From CAXDRM01 sp963991775 (GTDB lineage: Bacteria; Pseudomonadota; Alphaproteobacteria; Rickettsiales; JABIRX01): a stretch of DNA of 21,599 nucleotides. This document shows positions 1-8,296 of this stretch, piece by piece. Each line of letters begins with the position of its first letter. The stretch's first letter is position 1. Location of the stretch: NCBI GenBank assembly GCA_963991775.1, contig CAXDRM010000015.1, positions 1 to 21,599 on the forward strand, given 5' to 3'. The notes under the pieces were generated by a model. The model had not been told where the DNA came from and did not search any database. It was given only the letters and a program-made list of their open reading frames with translations. A program made the translations under genes and the position numbers.

Positions 1-80
1 CTAGTTCTTGGGTCTATTGGTAATTTTGTTAAGAGTCAAAAAGCGTAGTATTTTTTTAACTTTACTCATGTATCATTCAT

Positions 81-97
81 CATACTACCGGACAAAA
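81..97 (+). repeat. 17-bp repeat CATACTACCGGACAAAA, copy 1
   Basis: The same 17 bases recur exactly at 21429-21445 (same strand) and 10964-10980 (opposite strand). A 13-base core recurs at 400-412 (opposite strand). All copies lie outside genes, at the edges of larger repeat blocks. The function is unknown; this could be the end of a mobile repeat. Confidence 0.7.
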
Positions 98-105
98 ATA
101 CTTAA

Positions 106-223
106 TAATATTATTTTTCTTCTCAAAATTGCACCCAACCGGTTGGTGAGCCTGCCGAACCACAAGGTTGGTTATAAACTTAGAAGTTCTTAACCGGCCC
201 GTTCGGCAGGCTCAGGGACCACC
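106..223. repeat. Dispersed repeat block with GGCAGGCTCAGG core, inverted copy at 18699-18817
   Basis: The reverse complement of this block aligns along its length to 18699-18817, about 18.5 kb away. Shared landmarks in order are GGTGGTCCCTGAGCCTGCCG, a GGGCCGGTT segment, CCAACCTTGTGGT, CTCACCAACCGGTTGGGTG and a TTGAGAAG segment. The block contains opposed GGCAGGCTCAGG and TGAGCCTGCCG units and the palindrome AACCGGTT, so it can fold on itself. It resembles the widespread REP-like 'TTCGACAAGCTCAGG' class. No coding function is apparent. Confidence 0.75.
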
Positions 224-244
224 CGTTCGGCCATTGCTGCGCTA

Positions 245-377
245 TTTTTGACCAATACTCAGTTCAGTTTTTACTAATCACTTTATTGAAGCATAGCTTC
301 AAGTCGCTCTTAGAAAACTGCTCGCTTCATTTGTAAAAAAGCTACTTTGCTTTTTTACTGCATTTACCTCAGGGACC
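245..377. repeat. Dispersed repeat block with A/T hairpin, inverted copy at 8443-8555
   Basis: The reverse complement aligns to 8443-8555. Shared landmarks are TCCTGAGG, a hairpin AAAAAAGC-loop-GCTTTTTT, CTAAGARCGACTTG, CAATAAAGTGATTAGT and AAAACTGAACTGAGTATTG. This copy carries about 20 extra bases (around 310-332) between the hairpin and CTAAGA. The hairpin here is 10 bp (GTAAAAAAGC 333-342, GCTTTTTTAC 349-358, 6-base loop). Confidence 0.75.
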
Positions 378-556
378 GGACTGCTAAATATTAAAAAATG
401 TCCGGTAGTATGATCATTCATACACTCCGTAATTTTTGCAGTTAAGCTCACCAAAAATACAAGCACGCTCCATCCATTTAAAAACCTAGCTGCAAGATTA
501 CCAATAGACCCAAGAACTAGTATCGTTAAATAAGTATGTTGCGTAAGTCTTTTCAA
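299..556 (-). pseudogene. Small hydrophobic ORF, probably a gene remnant ending in repeat sequence
   Basis: This 85-codon reading frame has a TTG start and no visible Shine-Dalgarno sequence. Residues about 8-45 are hydrophobic and could form one or two membrane helices; the frame also stays open upstream to about 602. From roughly residue 48 onward it is encoded by interspersed repeat DNA (the 400-412 copy of the CCGGAC repeat and the 245-377 block), so the C-terminus is probably not the original one. The peptide LVLGSIGN is repeated on the opposite strand at the left window edge. I do not recognise a family. It is more likely a truncated gene than a working one. Confidence 0.3.
400..412 (-). 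repeat. CATACTACCGGAC repeat, copy 2 (partial)
   Basis: Reverse complement of the 13-base core of the repeat at 81-97. It lies inside the small hydrophobic reading frame and marks the point where that frame turns into repeat-derived sequence. Confidence 0.6.
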
Positions 557-666
557 AACAGATTTGTTTGATGTTAATAATGTTTTGTTACGTGTCTCGC
601 TTTAACTGTCAAAAATTTAGCTATAATTAATTTTTTAGTTTATTTTAAACGTTACATATATTGCCG

Positions 667-2337
667 ATGAAGAAAGAAATAATTTTTATAGTTGAAGAAA
701 ATGTAATAGAAGGCAAAGCTAAGCTTGCCTCATCCGGTGATTTGTCACTAATTTTTGCTGCCTTAAAACAAGGCCTTATTACCTATTTAATTTCTGCTGA
801 TCAGCTTTTTAAACAAGTAACTGAACAAAAACACTGCAAAACCTTAGAATTGTTCAAACTTGATCAGCCACAAGCAAAATTTTGGCAATTAATACAACAA
901 GTTAAATATCACGAGACTATCGCAGCAACATTTGCTAGAAATTATGCTTATAGTAAGAAACAAATTACAGAATTTGCTCAGCTTTTTAATGCATTACAGC
1001 AGCCAGTATCTTTAACTTATAAAAACATTTTAATGTGGAATCGTGCCGAACCACAATCACTTACTAAAGAATTTTATCAAGCCTTAGCTACCATAAAGCA
1101 ACAAGGTGCCAAATTACTAAGTGATCCCTTAGAAATCTATAATTTAGGTGATAAAAAATTAATCCATGCCTTACAACATGATGACGGTGTGTTTGCCGGA
1201 CAAGATTATTTGGGGCCTTTAAAAAGTGCTAATTTGCATCAAGATCTTGGCTTTGCTTCAAAAATCCTACCTTTATTTCCTGAAACATATAATGCTTTAG
1301 CAACTAAAGAATTTTTCCAGGCTTTAAAGCAAGTTCTAGCGCAGGCTGAGATGGTCGATAAAACTCAACTTAGCGCATCTCTAATTAGCTATTTAGGCCA
1401 GTCACAAGCAGAGTTTATTGCAAATTTTGCAGATTCTGTCGAGCAAGCTTTTAACTTTCATAATAAGCAATTACAAGGTGTCAGCTGTTTTAAACCAAGT
1501 GATTTTTATGGTGGTACAGGTATTAAAATTATTAATGAAAAACTTACCTTTGCTGAGACCTGTCAATTATGCTCAGACATATATGCTGAAATAGCAGCTG
1601 AGTGCGCTAAAGAAGGTTATCCTGATAAGGCATTACTTTATAGTATAATCGTGCAAGCAAAGGCTACTAACGCAAAATTGGGTGATTTTAGGATTGTAGC
1701 TAGCTACGGAGAATTATTAGGTATTTATTTGCGTGTTAATCATGATGAGAATGCAGTGGTGGGTAATATTCATCATGGTGGCCATGTAGAATATTTTGCA
1801 GTTTCCAGTACAGATCTTAAATTAGCTAGAGCTCAAATTAGTACATTTCTAGAAAATAATACAAAAATGGAGCCGCTTTTTCAGGAAAAATTAGCTGCTT
1901 TACCAAAATTATTTACGCGTCTTGAATTTTTACTACAAGTGCCCTTCTTAAAAGCGCAACCCCTTATCGGCATAGATGCACTATATCACAGGGTTTCTGG
2001 TAATTTAGATATCAAATTTAATGAGATAAATATTACTTGTCCTATGGGCACAGCTCAAAATGAATTAGAAGATCACCTTAAAAAACTACAGCCAGAATTT
2101 ATAGCTGAATTACTTAAATTATTACCAGAACAGCAGCAGCAAATTATTGGTTTTGCTGCGCAAGACTATCTTTTGCCGGCAGATTGGTTAGCTAAATTAG
2201 ACTCTGTAGATTTGGCACTGCTTTATCAAAAACTACTTGATAATTCTGCCCTGCAGCAAAAATTCTCTGAGAATTATGCAGAGATTTTTGGCAATTCAGC
2301 AGCATTAAAGACAATGTTAAAAATATCTGGCAATTAG
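667..2337 (+). CDS. GshB-like ATP-grasp protein (putative glutathione synthetase), enlarged
   Basis: The predicted product has 556 residues from ATG 667; a TTG two codons upstream is also possible, and neither has a clear ribosome site. Weak but ordered resemblance to bacterial glutathione synthetase GshB runs along the protein. There is an N-terminal Rossmann-like part (1-50, starting IIFIVEENVIEGKAKL), then LMWNRAEP near 122-129 where GshB has its MRxDPPFD motif. FKPSDFYGGTG (275-285) matches the ATP-grasp KPLDGxGG loop, DFRIVASYGELLG (340-352) matches RVxLxxGEPVG, GNIHHGG (366-372) matches NxHxGG, and NEINITCPMG (452-461) matches the EINVTSPTG metal/product loop. GshB is usually about 315 residues, so large insertions lie between these motifs and a 90-residue extension follows. 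If active it would join gamma-glutamylcysteine and glycine, but the substrate is not proven. It stands alone, convergent with cutA. Confidence 0.6.
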   Translation: MKKEIIFIVEENVIEGKAKLASSGDLSLIFAALKQGLITYLISADQLFKQVTEQKHCKTLELFKLDQPQAKFWQLIQQVKYHETIAATFARNYAYSKKQITEFAQLFNALQQPVSLTYKNILMWNRAEPQSLTKEFYQALATIKQQGAKLLSDPLEIYNLGDKKLIHALQHDDGVFAGQDYLGPLKSANLHQDLGFASKILPLFPETYNALATKEFFQALKQVLAQAEMVDKTQLSASLISYLGQSQAEFIANFADSVEQAFNFHNKQLQGVSCFKPSDFYGGTGIKIINEKLTFAETCQLCSDIYAEIAAECAKEGYPDKALLYSIIVQAKATNAKLGDFRIVASYGELLGIYLRVNHDENAVVGNIHHGGHVEYFAVSSTDLKLARAQISTFLENNTKMEPLFQEKLAALPKLFTRLEFLLQVPFLKAQPLIGIDALYHRVSGNLDIKFNEINITCPMGTAQNELEDHLKKLQPEFIAELLKLLPEQQQQIIGFAAQDYLLPADWLAKLDSVDLALLYQKLLDNSALQQKFSENYAEIFGNSAALKTMLKISGN

Positions 2338-2521
2338 CTCCAATCTTTTTGCTGAAGAATTCGGAGATATATTTTATCAAATAGTAGTTAATAAAATTCT
2401 GTAGAATCTCGCCAATAGTATTCTAAGCCTTTATTTATACATTTGTTATGAGTCAAAAAAGTTACATATTTTGAATAAAAAATATCTAATGAATATTGGT
2501 TATTATTCATAAATATTTTTT
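2338..2521. terminator. Convergent gap with A/T-rich inverted repeat, possible bidirectional terminator
   Basis: This gap separates the converging GshB-like gene and cutA. At 2477-2485 (AAAAAATAT) and 2513-2521 (ATATTTTTT) there is a perfect 9-base inverted repeat, with an inner GAATA/TATTC pair between them. The right arm ends one base before the cutA stop codon and gives a U-run on either strand. The stem has almost no G or C, so termination is only a possibility. Confidence 0.35.
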
Positions 2522-2818
2522 CTAATCTGACAAAAATTCTAAATATTCCTCAGTAGCATCTGCGGCAAAATCAATAATAGCAGGTAACTCATAAGGATGA
2601 TGTTTGGCAATGAATTCACGAAGTGCAGTATTATTTGCCTCTGTAGTTTTGATAATTAGAGTGACCTCATTTTCCTCACAAATCTTATCTTGCCAGCGAT
2701 AAATACTTAGTGATTCAGGCAAGATATTTATACAAGCAGCTAATTTTGCCTCGATGATTTTTTTTGCTAATATTTTAGCATCTTGCTGGTTAGCGCAACT
2801 AGTGTAGAAAATTCTCAT
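2522..2818 (-). CDS. cutA: CutA1 family divalent-cation tolerance protein
   Basis: The 98-residue product is a small cytosolic PII-like trimer of the CutA1 family. Family marks seen are the N-terminal strand with AKILAKKIIEAKLAACINI (14-32), SIYRWQDKI (42-50), the strand VTLIIKT (57-63), and AKHHPYELPAII (75-86), the HPYExP signature. A YLEFL tail corresponds to the usual YLxWL end. The family is usually 105-115 residues, so this one is slightly short at the N-terminus. It is linked to metal tolerance in E. coli, but the molecular role is unsettled. It lies six bases downstream of ispG on the same strand and is probably co-transcribed. Confidence 0.9.
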   Translation of the reverse strand: MRIFYTSCANQQDAKILAKKIIEAKLAACINILPESLSIYRWQDKICEENEVTLIIKTTEANNTALREFIAKHHPYELPAIIDFAADATEEYLEFLSD

Positions 2819-2824
2819 TAGATT

Positions 2825-4027
2825 TTATACGCATTTAGTAGTGATATAATCTGTAATAATCTCTTTAAATTCCTCGGCAATATTAGCGCCGCGTAAAGTT
2901 GTAGTTTTTTTTCCATCAATAAATATTGGGGCAGCAGGTGCCTCACCAGTACCAGGCAAGCTAATACCAATATTAGCATGCTTACTTTCACCTGGACCAT
3001 TAACAATACAGCCCATTACAGCAATATTTAAGTTTTTTGCTAAAGGATAGCGTTCACGCCAAATAGGCATTTCATTGGCAATAAAATCTTCTATATCACC
3101 TGCTAATTTCTGGAAAAAACTACTAGTAGTCCGACCGCAGCCAGGACAAGAAATAACTAAAGGTTTAAAATTTCTAGCACCTAAAACCTGTAGAATTTCT
3201 TGGCAAATTGTGACTTCTTTACTACGTGGCTCACCAATTTTAGGGGTAAGTGAAACACGAATAGTGTCGCCGATATTTTGATTAATTAATATCGCTAAAG
3301 CAGCGGCTGAAGCAACAATACCTTTACTACCAATACCTGCTTCAGTTAAGCCCAGATGCAATGGATACCGGCACCTTGCAGCTAATTTTTGATAGATATC
3401 TACTAGATCATTTACTTGGCTTACTTTGCAAGAAATAATGATTTTATCATGAGCTAAACCTATTTTTTGCGCGAAACTAGCGCTATCTAAAGCAGATTTG
3501 AGTAAGGCCTCTTTTAAAACCTCACTTGAAGCTAAGGGCTTAGCTAATTTGCTATTTTCATCCATAAGCTGGGCCGCAAGTTTTTGATCTAAGCTGCCCC
3601 AATTAACCCCGATACGCACCGGCTTATCATATTTTATAGCAGCTTCGATCATTGAGCTGAATTGTGTATCTTTTTTAGCACCAAAACCTACATTACCAGG
3701 ATTAATACGATATTTAGCTAATAATTTGGCGCAGTCAGGATAATCATTAAGTAATTTATGACCATTATAATGAAAATCTCCAGAGAGCGGCACATCAAGA
3801 CCTGCTTTATCAAGCTCTGCAACAATTTGTGGTACTGCTGCTGCAGAAGCTTCATTATTTACTGTGATACGGACAATTTCTGAGCCTGCTAGATGTAGCT
3901 CTTTAATTTGTGCCACAGTAGCTGCAACATCAGCAGTATCTGTATTGGTCATTGATTGCACTAAAATATCTGCATCTCCACCAATATAATATTTGCCTAC
4001 TTTGACTTTATAAGTGTTTCTAGCCAT
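2825..4027 (-). CDS. ispG: 4-hydroxy-3-methylbut-2-en-1-yl diphosphate synthase (IspG/GcpE)
   Basis: The 400-residue product catalyses the penultimate step of the MEP isoprenoid pathway, reducing MEcPP to HMBPP with a [4Fe-4S] cluster. The N-terminal TIM barrel starts VKVGKYYIGGDADILVQSMTNTDT, with PGN at 110-112. The cluster ligands are visible: CPGCGR gives C294 and C297, GCIVNGPGE gives C340, and E347 is the probable fourth ligand. The length fits the two-domain bacterial type. A good Shine-Dalgarno AGGA lies just upstream of the ATG. It is divergent from pheT across 88 bases and followed by cutA. A working MEP pathway is unlike Rickettsia proper but present in other Rickettsiales. Confidence 0.96.
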   Translation of the reverse strand: MARNTYKVKVGKYYIGGDADILVQSMTNTDTADVAATVAQIKELHLAGSEIVRITVNNEASAAAVPQIVAELDKAGLDVPLSGDFHYNGHKLLNDYPDCAKLLAKYRINPGNVGFGAKKDTQFSSMIEAAIKYDKPVRIGVNWGSLDQKLAAQLMDENSKLAKPLASSEVLKEALLKSALDSASFAQKIGLAHDKIIISCKVSQVNDLVDIYQKLAARCRYPLHLGLTEAGIGSKGIVASAAALAILINQNIGDTIRVSLTPKIGEPRSKEVTICQEILQVLGARNFKPLVISCPGCGRTTSSFFQKLAGDIEDFIANEMPIWRERYPLAKNLNIAVMGCIVNGPGESKHANIGISLPGTGEAPAAPIFIDGKKTTTLRGANIAEEFKEIITDYITTKCV

Positions 4028-4115
4028 TTTTTCCTAGCGTCAATAGATAAATCAAGTTATAAAAAATCTGCTTAAAACTAGCAAAAAAGCCAAATAAACA
4101 CAAGAAGTTAGAATA

Positions 4116-6482
4116 ATGAAATTCACATTAAATTGGTTAAAAGATTATTTAGACAGTAGCGCTTCACTTGAAGAGATTTGCGCTTGCCTTACAGAAATAG
4201 GTTTAGAGGTAGAAGAAATTAGCGATAAAGCTAAGGAATTAGCAGATTTTAAAGTAGTTGAGGTATTAGAGGTTAGTAAACACCCTAGCGCTGATCGTCT
4301 TAATATCTGTCAGGTAAAAACTGAGCAAGAAGAATTCTCATTAGTTTGCGGGGCACATAATGTTAAAGCTCCTATGAAAGCAGTTTTAGCTCCTTTAGGC
4401 AGTGTTGTGCCAGCTAATGGCATGAAGGTTAAAAAAGCCAAAATTCGTGGTGTAGAATCAATAGGTATGCTATGTTCAGCCTATGAATTAGGTCTAGGTG
4501 AAGATCATGATGGTATTATTGATTTACCTCTTAACACTAAAATAGGTGAGCCTATTGCTGATATATTGGGTCTGGCAGATCCGCTTATCGAAATTGCCAT
4601 TACGCCAAATCGTGGTGATTGTTTAGGGGTATATGGTATTGCTAGAGATTTAGCAGCAGCTGGTCTTGGCCGGCTTAAAAAATTAGAGATTACCGAGCCT
4701 GAAGCGCAATTTAACAGTAAATTCAAAGCTGTTTTAAAAGATCAAACAGCTCAAAGTTTAAATTTTATAGAATTGCGTAATTTAAAAACTTTGGAATCAC
4801 CTTCTTGGTTAAAAAATCGTCTTACAGCTATAGGTATCAAGCCTAAATCTGCACCAATTGATGTGACTAATTATGTAGCTTATAATTTTGGTCAACCGAT
4901 GCATGCTTATGATGCAGCTCGATTAAATGGTGTAGAAATTACAGCGCAGCTTGCCGGAAATAAGCAAGAATTTAATGCTTTAGATGATGAATCATATCAG
5001 TTAGAAGCAGCAGATTTAGTAATTGCAGACCAAAAACATTCTATAGCTTTAGCTGGTATTATAGGCGGTCGGGATTCAGCGTGTAGTGAGCAAACTAATA
5101 ATATTTTGTTAGAAGCGGCTAATTTTTCTGCTGATCAAATTACTCAAACTGGGCGTAGGTTACAATTAGATACAGATTCACGTTATCGCTTTGAAAGAAA
5201 TATAGACCCTAATTTCACCACACAAGCTTTATATTATGCAGCAAATTTACTAAGTGAAATTTGTGGTGCTGAAACTTCACAATTAATTAGCCAAGCTCAA
5301 GCAGCAGACCAGCCAAAAATAGTAATTTTTAATTTTGCTAAATTAGAGCAATTAGCAGCTTATCAATTAGGTAAGGAGCAAATTAAAGATATTTTCACTA
5401 AATTAGGCTTTACTATTATAGCTGAGGACCAGGTTGAGCTTAAATTACAAGTGCCTAGCTGGCGTAATGATGTTGCTTTAAGTGCTGATCTTTATGAAGA
5501 AATTCTCCGTATTGCAGGTTTCTCGCAGATTCCTTATTTACCATTTGAGCCGCTTAACAAAATTGAACAAAATAATCTTGATATTAATGCTGAGTTAAAA
5601 TTGAAAAAAATCACTGCAAGTAAAGGCTATACTGAGATTATCGGTTGGTCTTTTGTGAGTAAAGAGTCGGCAGAGAATTTTGAGCAGCAAATTATTTTAA
5701 GTAACCCAATAAGTAGTGATTTATTGGTAATGCGCGAAAATTTACTGCCTAATTTGCTTGAAAATGCTAAACAGGCGCAAAATCACGGTCAGGCTGATTT
5801 GGCTATCTTTGAATATGGTAGAGTCTTTAAAGGTCTTGATGCTAAGCAACAACCTAAGATCTTAGCTGGTCTTAAAACAGGAAAAAGAGCAGCTAAAGAG
5901 CTTAATAATGATAATTCGGCCTATGATATTTATGATGTTAAGGCAGATTGCCTAGCTTTGCTTGCAGAATTTGGCCTTAGTGAAACTAAGCTTAATTTTG
6001 TGACTACAGAATTAGCTGCATATTATCACCCTACCCGTTCCGCAAATTTATTATTGGGCAAAAATTTAGTGGCAAGTTTTGGCGAATTACATCCTAAATT
6101 AGCTAGAAAATATGGTTTTAAAGAAAGGGTTAATATTTTTGAATTACATATAGCTAATTTGCCGCAATTACGTTTTAAATTACCAAAATTCGCTAATCAC
6201 AATTTGCAAGCAATTACACGTGATTTTAGCTTTATAGTTGATCAGCAAGTAGCAGCTGGCGACATAAAAAAAGCCATTTTTAAGTTAAATAAAGAGCTTA
6301 TCACTGAGATTCGTATTTTTGATTTATATTTAGGTGATAAATTAGCTGAAGGTAAGAAGTCTCTGGCATTAAATGTTACTATACAGCCAAAAGATGCTAG
6401 TTTAACTGGAGAAGAGCTTGAAAAATTCAATGAGAAAGTTATTAATCATATTTGTGATAAATTTGCTGCAGTTTTGCATTAA
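4116..6482 (+). CDS. pheT: Phenylalanyl-tRNA synthetase beta subunit
   Basis: The 788-residue product is the large subunit of the alpha2-beta2 enzyme that charges tRNA-Phe. Domain order is standard: N-terminal EMAP-like tRNA-binding domain (about 39-148, with SADRLNICQV and MLCSAYELGLGEDHDGI), then AITPNRGDCLGVYGIARDLA (about 161-180) and the B3/4 region. B5 follows (about 400-470, PSWRNDV, EEILRIAGF), then the catalytic-like core (FEYGRVF) and C-terminal FDX-ACB anticodon-binding domain (about 695-787). The length matches E. coli PheT (795). The ATG start is preceded by AAGAAG. The partner pheS is not next to it in this window, although the two are adjacent in many bacteria. yihY follows 19 bases downstream. 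Confidence 0.97.
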   Translation: MKFTLNWLKDYLDSSASLEEICACLTEIGLEVEEISDKAKELADFKVVEVLEVSKHPSADRLNICQVKTEQEEFSLVCGAHNVKAPMKAVLAPLGSVVPANGMKVKKAKIRGVESIGMLCSAYELGLGEDHDGIIDLPLNTKIGEPIADILGLADPLIEIAITPNRGDCLGVYGIARDLAAAGLGRLKKLEITEPEAQFNSKFKAVLKDQTAQSLNFIELRNLKTLESPSWLKNRLTAIGIKPKSAPIDVTNYVAYNFGQPMHAYDAARLNGVEITAQLAGNKQEFNALDDESYQLEAADLVIADQKHSIALAGIIGGRDSACSEQTNNILLEAANFSADQITQTGRRLQLDTDSRYRFERNIDPNFTTQALYYAANLLSEICGAETSQLISQAQAADQPKIVIFNFAKLEQLAAYQLGKEQIKDIFTKLGFTIIAEDQVELKLQVPSWRNDVALSADLYEEILRIAGFSQIPYLPFEPLNKIEQNNLDINAELKLKKITASKGYTEIIGWSFVSKESAENFEQQIILSNPISSDLLVMRENLLPNLLENAKQAQNHGQADLAIFEYGRVFKGLDAKQQPKILAGLKTGKRAAKELNNDNSAYDIYDVKADCLALLAEFGLSETKLNFVTTELAAYYHPTRSANLLLGKNLVASFGELHPKLARKYGFKERVNIFELHIANLPQLRFKLPKFANHNLQAITRDFSFIVDQQVAAGDIKKAIFKLNKELITEIRIFDLYLGDKLAEGKKSLALNVTIQPKDASLTGEELEKFNEKVINHICDKFAAVLH

Positions 6483-6501
6483 ATAATAAGTTTTAGGAAG
6501 A

Positions 6502-7425
6502 ATGCCGCTAAAATTAAAAAATTTTTTTTATAATTTTTACCTTTGTTTCAAAAAAGCCTTAATAGATACTATCGATCATGATGGTGTCGAGCATGCAGGA
6601 TATTTATCTTTCTTGATGATTCTTTCCTTGTTTCCTTTCTTGGTATTTTTAATTTCAATTGCTGGAAGCTTTGGCGGTAGTGGCTTGGGTACGCAATTTA
6701 TTAGCATGGTGCTTGCCAATATCCCAGATGAGGCAGCTTCAGCAATAAAGCCCCGTGTTGCTGAGATTGTTTCTGGTCCACCACAATCTTTGCTTACTTT
6801 GGCAATTTTAGGAGCTATTTGGACAGCTTCTTCAACAATTGAAGGTTTGCGTACAATTTTCAATCGTGCTTATCGTGTGCCTACCCCTCCTGCTTATTTA
6901 TGGCGTAGATTAATGAGTATAGTACAATTTTTGGTGCTCACCTTCTTGATCTTGCTAGCTATGATGATCATTATTTTGGCACCAGTAACTTTAAAGCTAA
7001 TATTTAGCTATTTCCACTTAGATGTGTTCACTGAGCAAAAGCAAGCATTCTTACAATTGCGTTATTTTTTTAGTGTGGCGATAATTTTTTCTATTGTAGC
7101 AGCAGCTTATTATTATATTCCCAATTTAAAGCAGGGTCTGATTAATGTCTGCCCAGGTGCGCTTATGGTGGTTATTTTATGGTCTTTATCAGCTAGTGCC
7201 TTTTCTTATTATCTAAAAAATTTTGATCAAGTTAATTTGATTTATGGCAGTTTAGCTAGCTTTATAGTTACTTTATTATTCTTTTATTTGATCTCGATGA
7301 TTTTTATTTTTGGTGCAGAATTTAATTATGCTATAGAAAAAATTACCGGTTTTAAATTCGTGCAGAAGCAAAAAAAACTATCTGGTAAAAAGTCTAGAAA
7401 GCGTAAAACTAGCAAGAAATCATGA
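6502..7425 (+). CDS. YihY/BrkB family inner-membrane protein
   Basis: The product has 307 residues and about six membrane helices (near 34-54, 96-112, 137-162, 187-207, 215-235, 250-272). Family signatures are HAGYLSFLMILSLFPFL (31-47), WTASSTIEGLRTIFNRAY (107-124), YYIPN (204-208), YGSLASFIVTLLFFYL (248-263) and FGAEFNYAIEK (270-280). The family was once mislabelled ribonuclease BN; transport or envelope roles have been suggested, none firm. The last 20 residues are strongly basic (KKSRKRKTSKKS), a cytoplasmic-type tail. AGGAAG lies only one base before the ATG, closer than usual. The stop overlaps the start of the next gene by four bases, so the two are translationally coupled. Confidence 0.9.
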   Translation: MPLKLKNFFYNFYLCFKKALIDTIDHDGVEHAGYLSFLMILSLFPFLVFLISIAGSFGGSGLGTQFISMVLANIPDEAASAIKPRVAEIVSGPPQSLLTLAILGAIWTASSTIEGLRTIFNRAYRVPTPPAYLWRRLMSIVQFLVLTFLILLAMMIIILAPVTLKLIFSYFHLDVFTEQKQAFLQLRYFFSVAIIFSIVAAAYYYIPNLKQGLINVCPGALMVVILWSLSASAFSYYLKNFDQVNLIYGSLASFIVTLLFFYLISMIFIFGAEFNYAIEKITGFKFVQKQKKLSGKKSRKRKTSKKS

Positions 7426-8228
7426 AGCTTTTAATTAAAAAATCTGTGCATTTCATTTTAATCACCTATATCTCGCTTTGCGTATTTCTATTTATTTTTC
7501 AGCGTAAATTAGAATATCAACCACAAGGTGTGTTAGAGTCACCAATATCTTATAGTTTAACAGAAGTTTCACGTGAAACCTTATTAACTCATGATGATCT
7601 TAAGCTAGCTTGGTGGTATCATCCTGCTGAAGATAATGAAAAAATCATGGTATATTTTCACGGTAATGCGGGCAATTTAGGTGGGCGTGCTAATAAATTT
7701 AAATTATTTATAGAAGAAGGAGATTTCGCTTTAGCAGCCTTAACTTATCGCGGTTATCCTGGCAGTGAGGGCTCCCCTAAAGAAAAAGATATCATTAAAG
7801 ATGCTTTAGCTTTTATTGAGAGGCTAAAAATTTTAGGTTATAGCGAGCAAGATATGATTTTTTATGGTGAATCTTTAGGTAGTGGTGTAGTGCTTCAAAT
7901 AGCGGCACAGTTTGAGCCTTATGCTATAATTTTGGATGCGCCTTTTACTTCGGCTTTAGCTGTGGCTAGAGAAAATTATTGGTATGTGCCTTTGAATATT
8001 TTGATGTTGGATAAATTTTTATCACTTAATTATGTGGATCAAGTTAAATCACCAACTTTAATTATTCATGGTACAGCAGACAGTGTAACTCCATTTAGCC
8101 AAGGCCAAGCTTTGCATGATGCCTTAAATGTTCCTAAAAAGCTGATAGCGGTGCCGGACGCAGATCATTTAGATTATAGTAATGAGTTTTTATTAGAGCA
8201 GATAGAGGAGTTCCTTGAGTCTGAGTGA
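7422..8228 (+). CDS. Membrane-anchored alpha/beta hydrolase (ABHD13/Bem46-like)
   Basis: The 268-residue product has an N-terminal membrane anchor (about 8-27, FILITYISLCVFLFIFQ), followed by a serine hydrolase fold facing the periplasm. The catalytic set is visible: oxyanion loop HGNAGN (80-85), nucleophile elbow YGESLGSG with S151, HGTAD with D220, and DADH with H249. The substrate is unknown; members of this family are usually called peptidase or esterase without proof. It overlaps yihY by four bases. A parS-like site at 7566-7579 encodes VSRET at 49-53, just after the anchor. The final codons and TGA stop coincide with the repeat motif TTGAGTCTGAGTGA, so the natural C-terminus may have been altered by a repeat. 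Confidence 0.9.
   Translation: MKLLIKKSVHFILITYISLCVFLFIFQRKLEYQPQGVLESPISYSLTEVSRETLLTHDDLKLAWWYHPAEDNEKIMVYFHGNAGNLGGRANKFKLFIEEGDFALAALTYRGYPGSEGSPKEKDIIKDALAFIERLKILGYSEQDMIFYGESLGSGVVLQIAAQFEPYAIILDAPFTSALAVARENYWYVPLNILMLDKFLSLNYVDQVKSPTLIIHGTADSVTPFSQGQALHDALNVPKKLIAVPDADHLDYSNEFLLEQIEEFLESE
7566..7579. other. parS-like site 1 (perfect 14-bp palindrome)
   Basis: GTTTCACGTGAAAC, a perfect palindrome matching the core of the bacterial chromosomal ParB-binding site TGTTNCACGTGAAACA. It lies in the hydrolase gene and is read as V-S-R-E-T. It is the leftmost of seven such sites. Confidence 0.85.
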
Positions 8229-8296
8229 TTATAAAAGTAACTTTGTGGTTCGGCCCATTCGACAAGCTCAGGAGAACCAGGCTCACCAACCGGTTA

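Larger units (their letters stand above)
1..520. repeat. Inverted repeat bounding a 520-bp segment
   Basis: Bases 1-24 are the exact reverse complement of 497-520 (24 of 24), and similarity stops just inside both copies. The left copy starts at the window edge, so the true repeat may extend further left. On the outward strands both arms encode the peptide LVLGSIGN, so the arms are probably two copies of the start of the same small gene facing each other. The segment between them is filled with interspersed repeats described separately. Confidence 0.75.

Noticed and set aside
8..193. 61-codon open frame at the left edge
   Set aside because: It runs through the inverted-repeat arm, the CATACTACCGGAC repeat and the 106-223 block; no ribosome site, no coherent protein character.
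6217..6222. CACGTG in pheT as an eighth parS site
   Set aside because: Flanks are TTA and ATTT rather than GTTY and RAAC; only the central six bases match.
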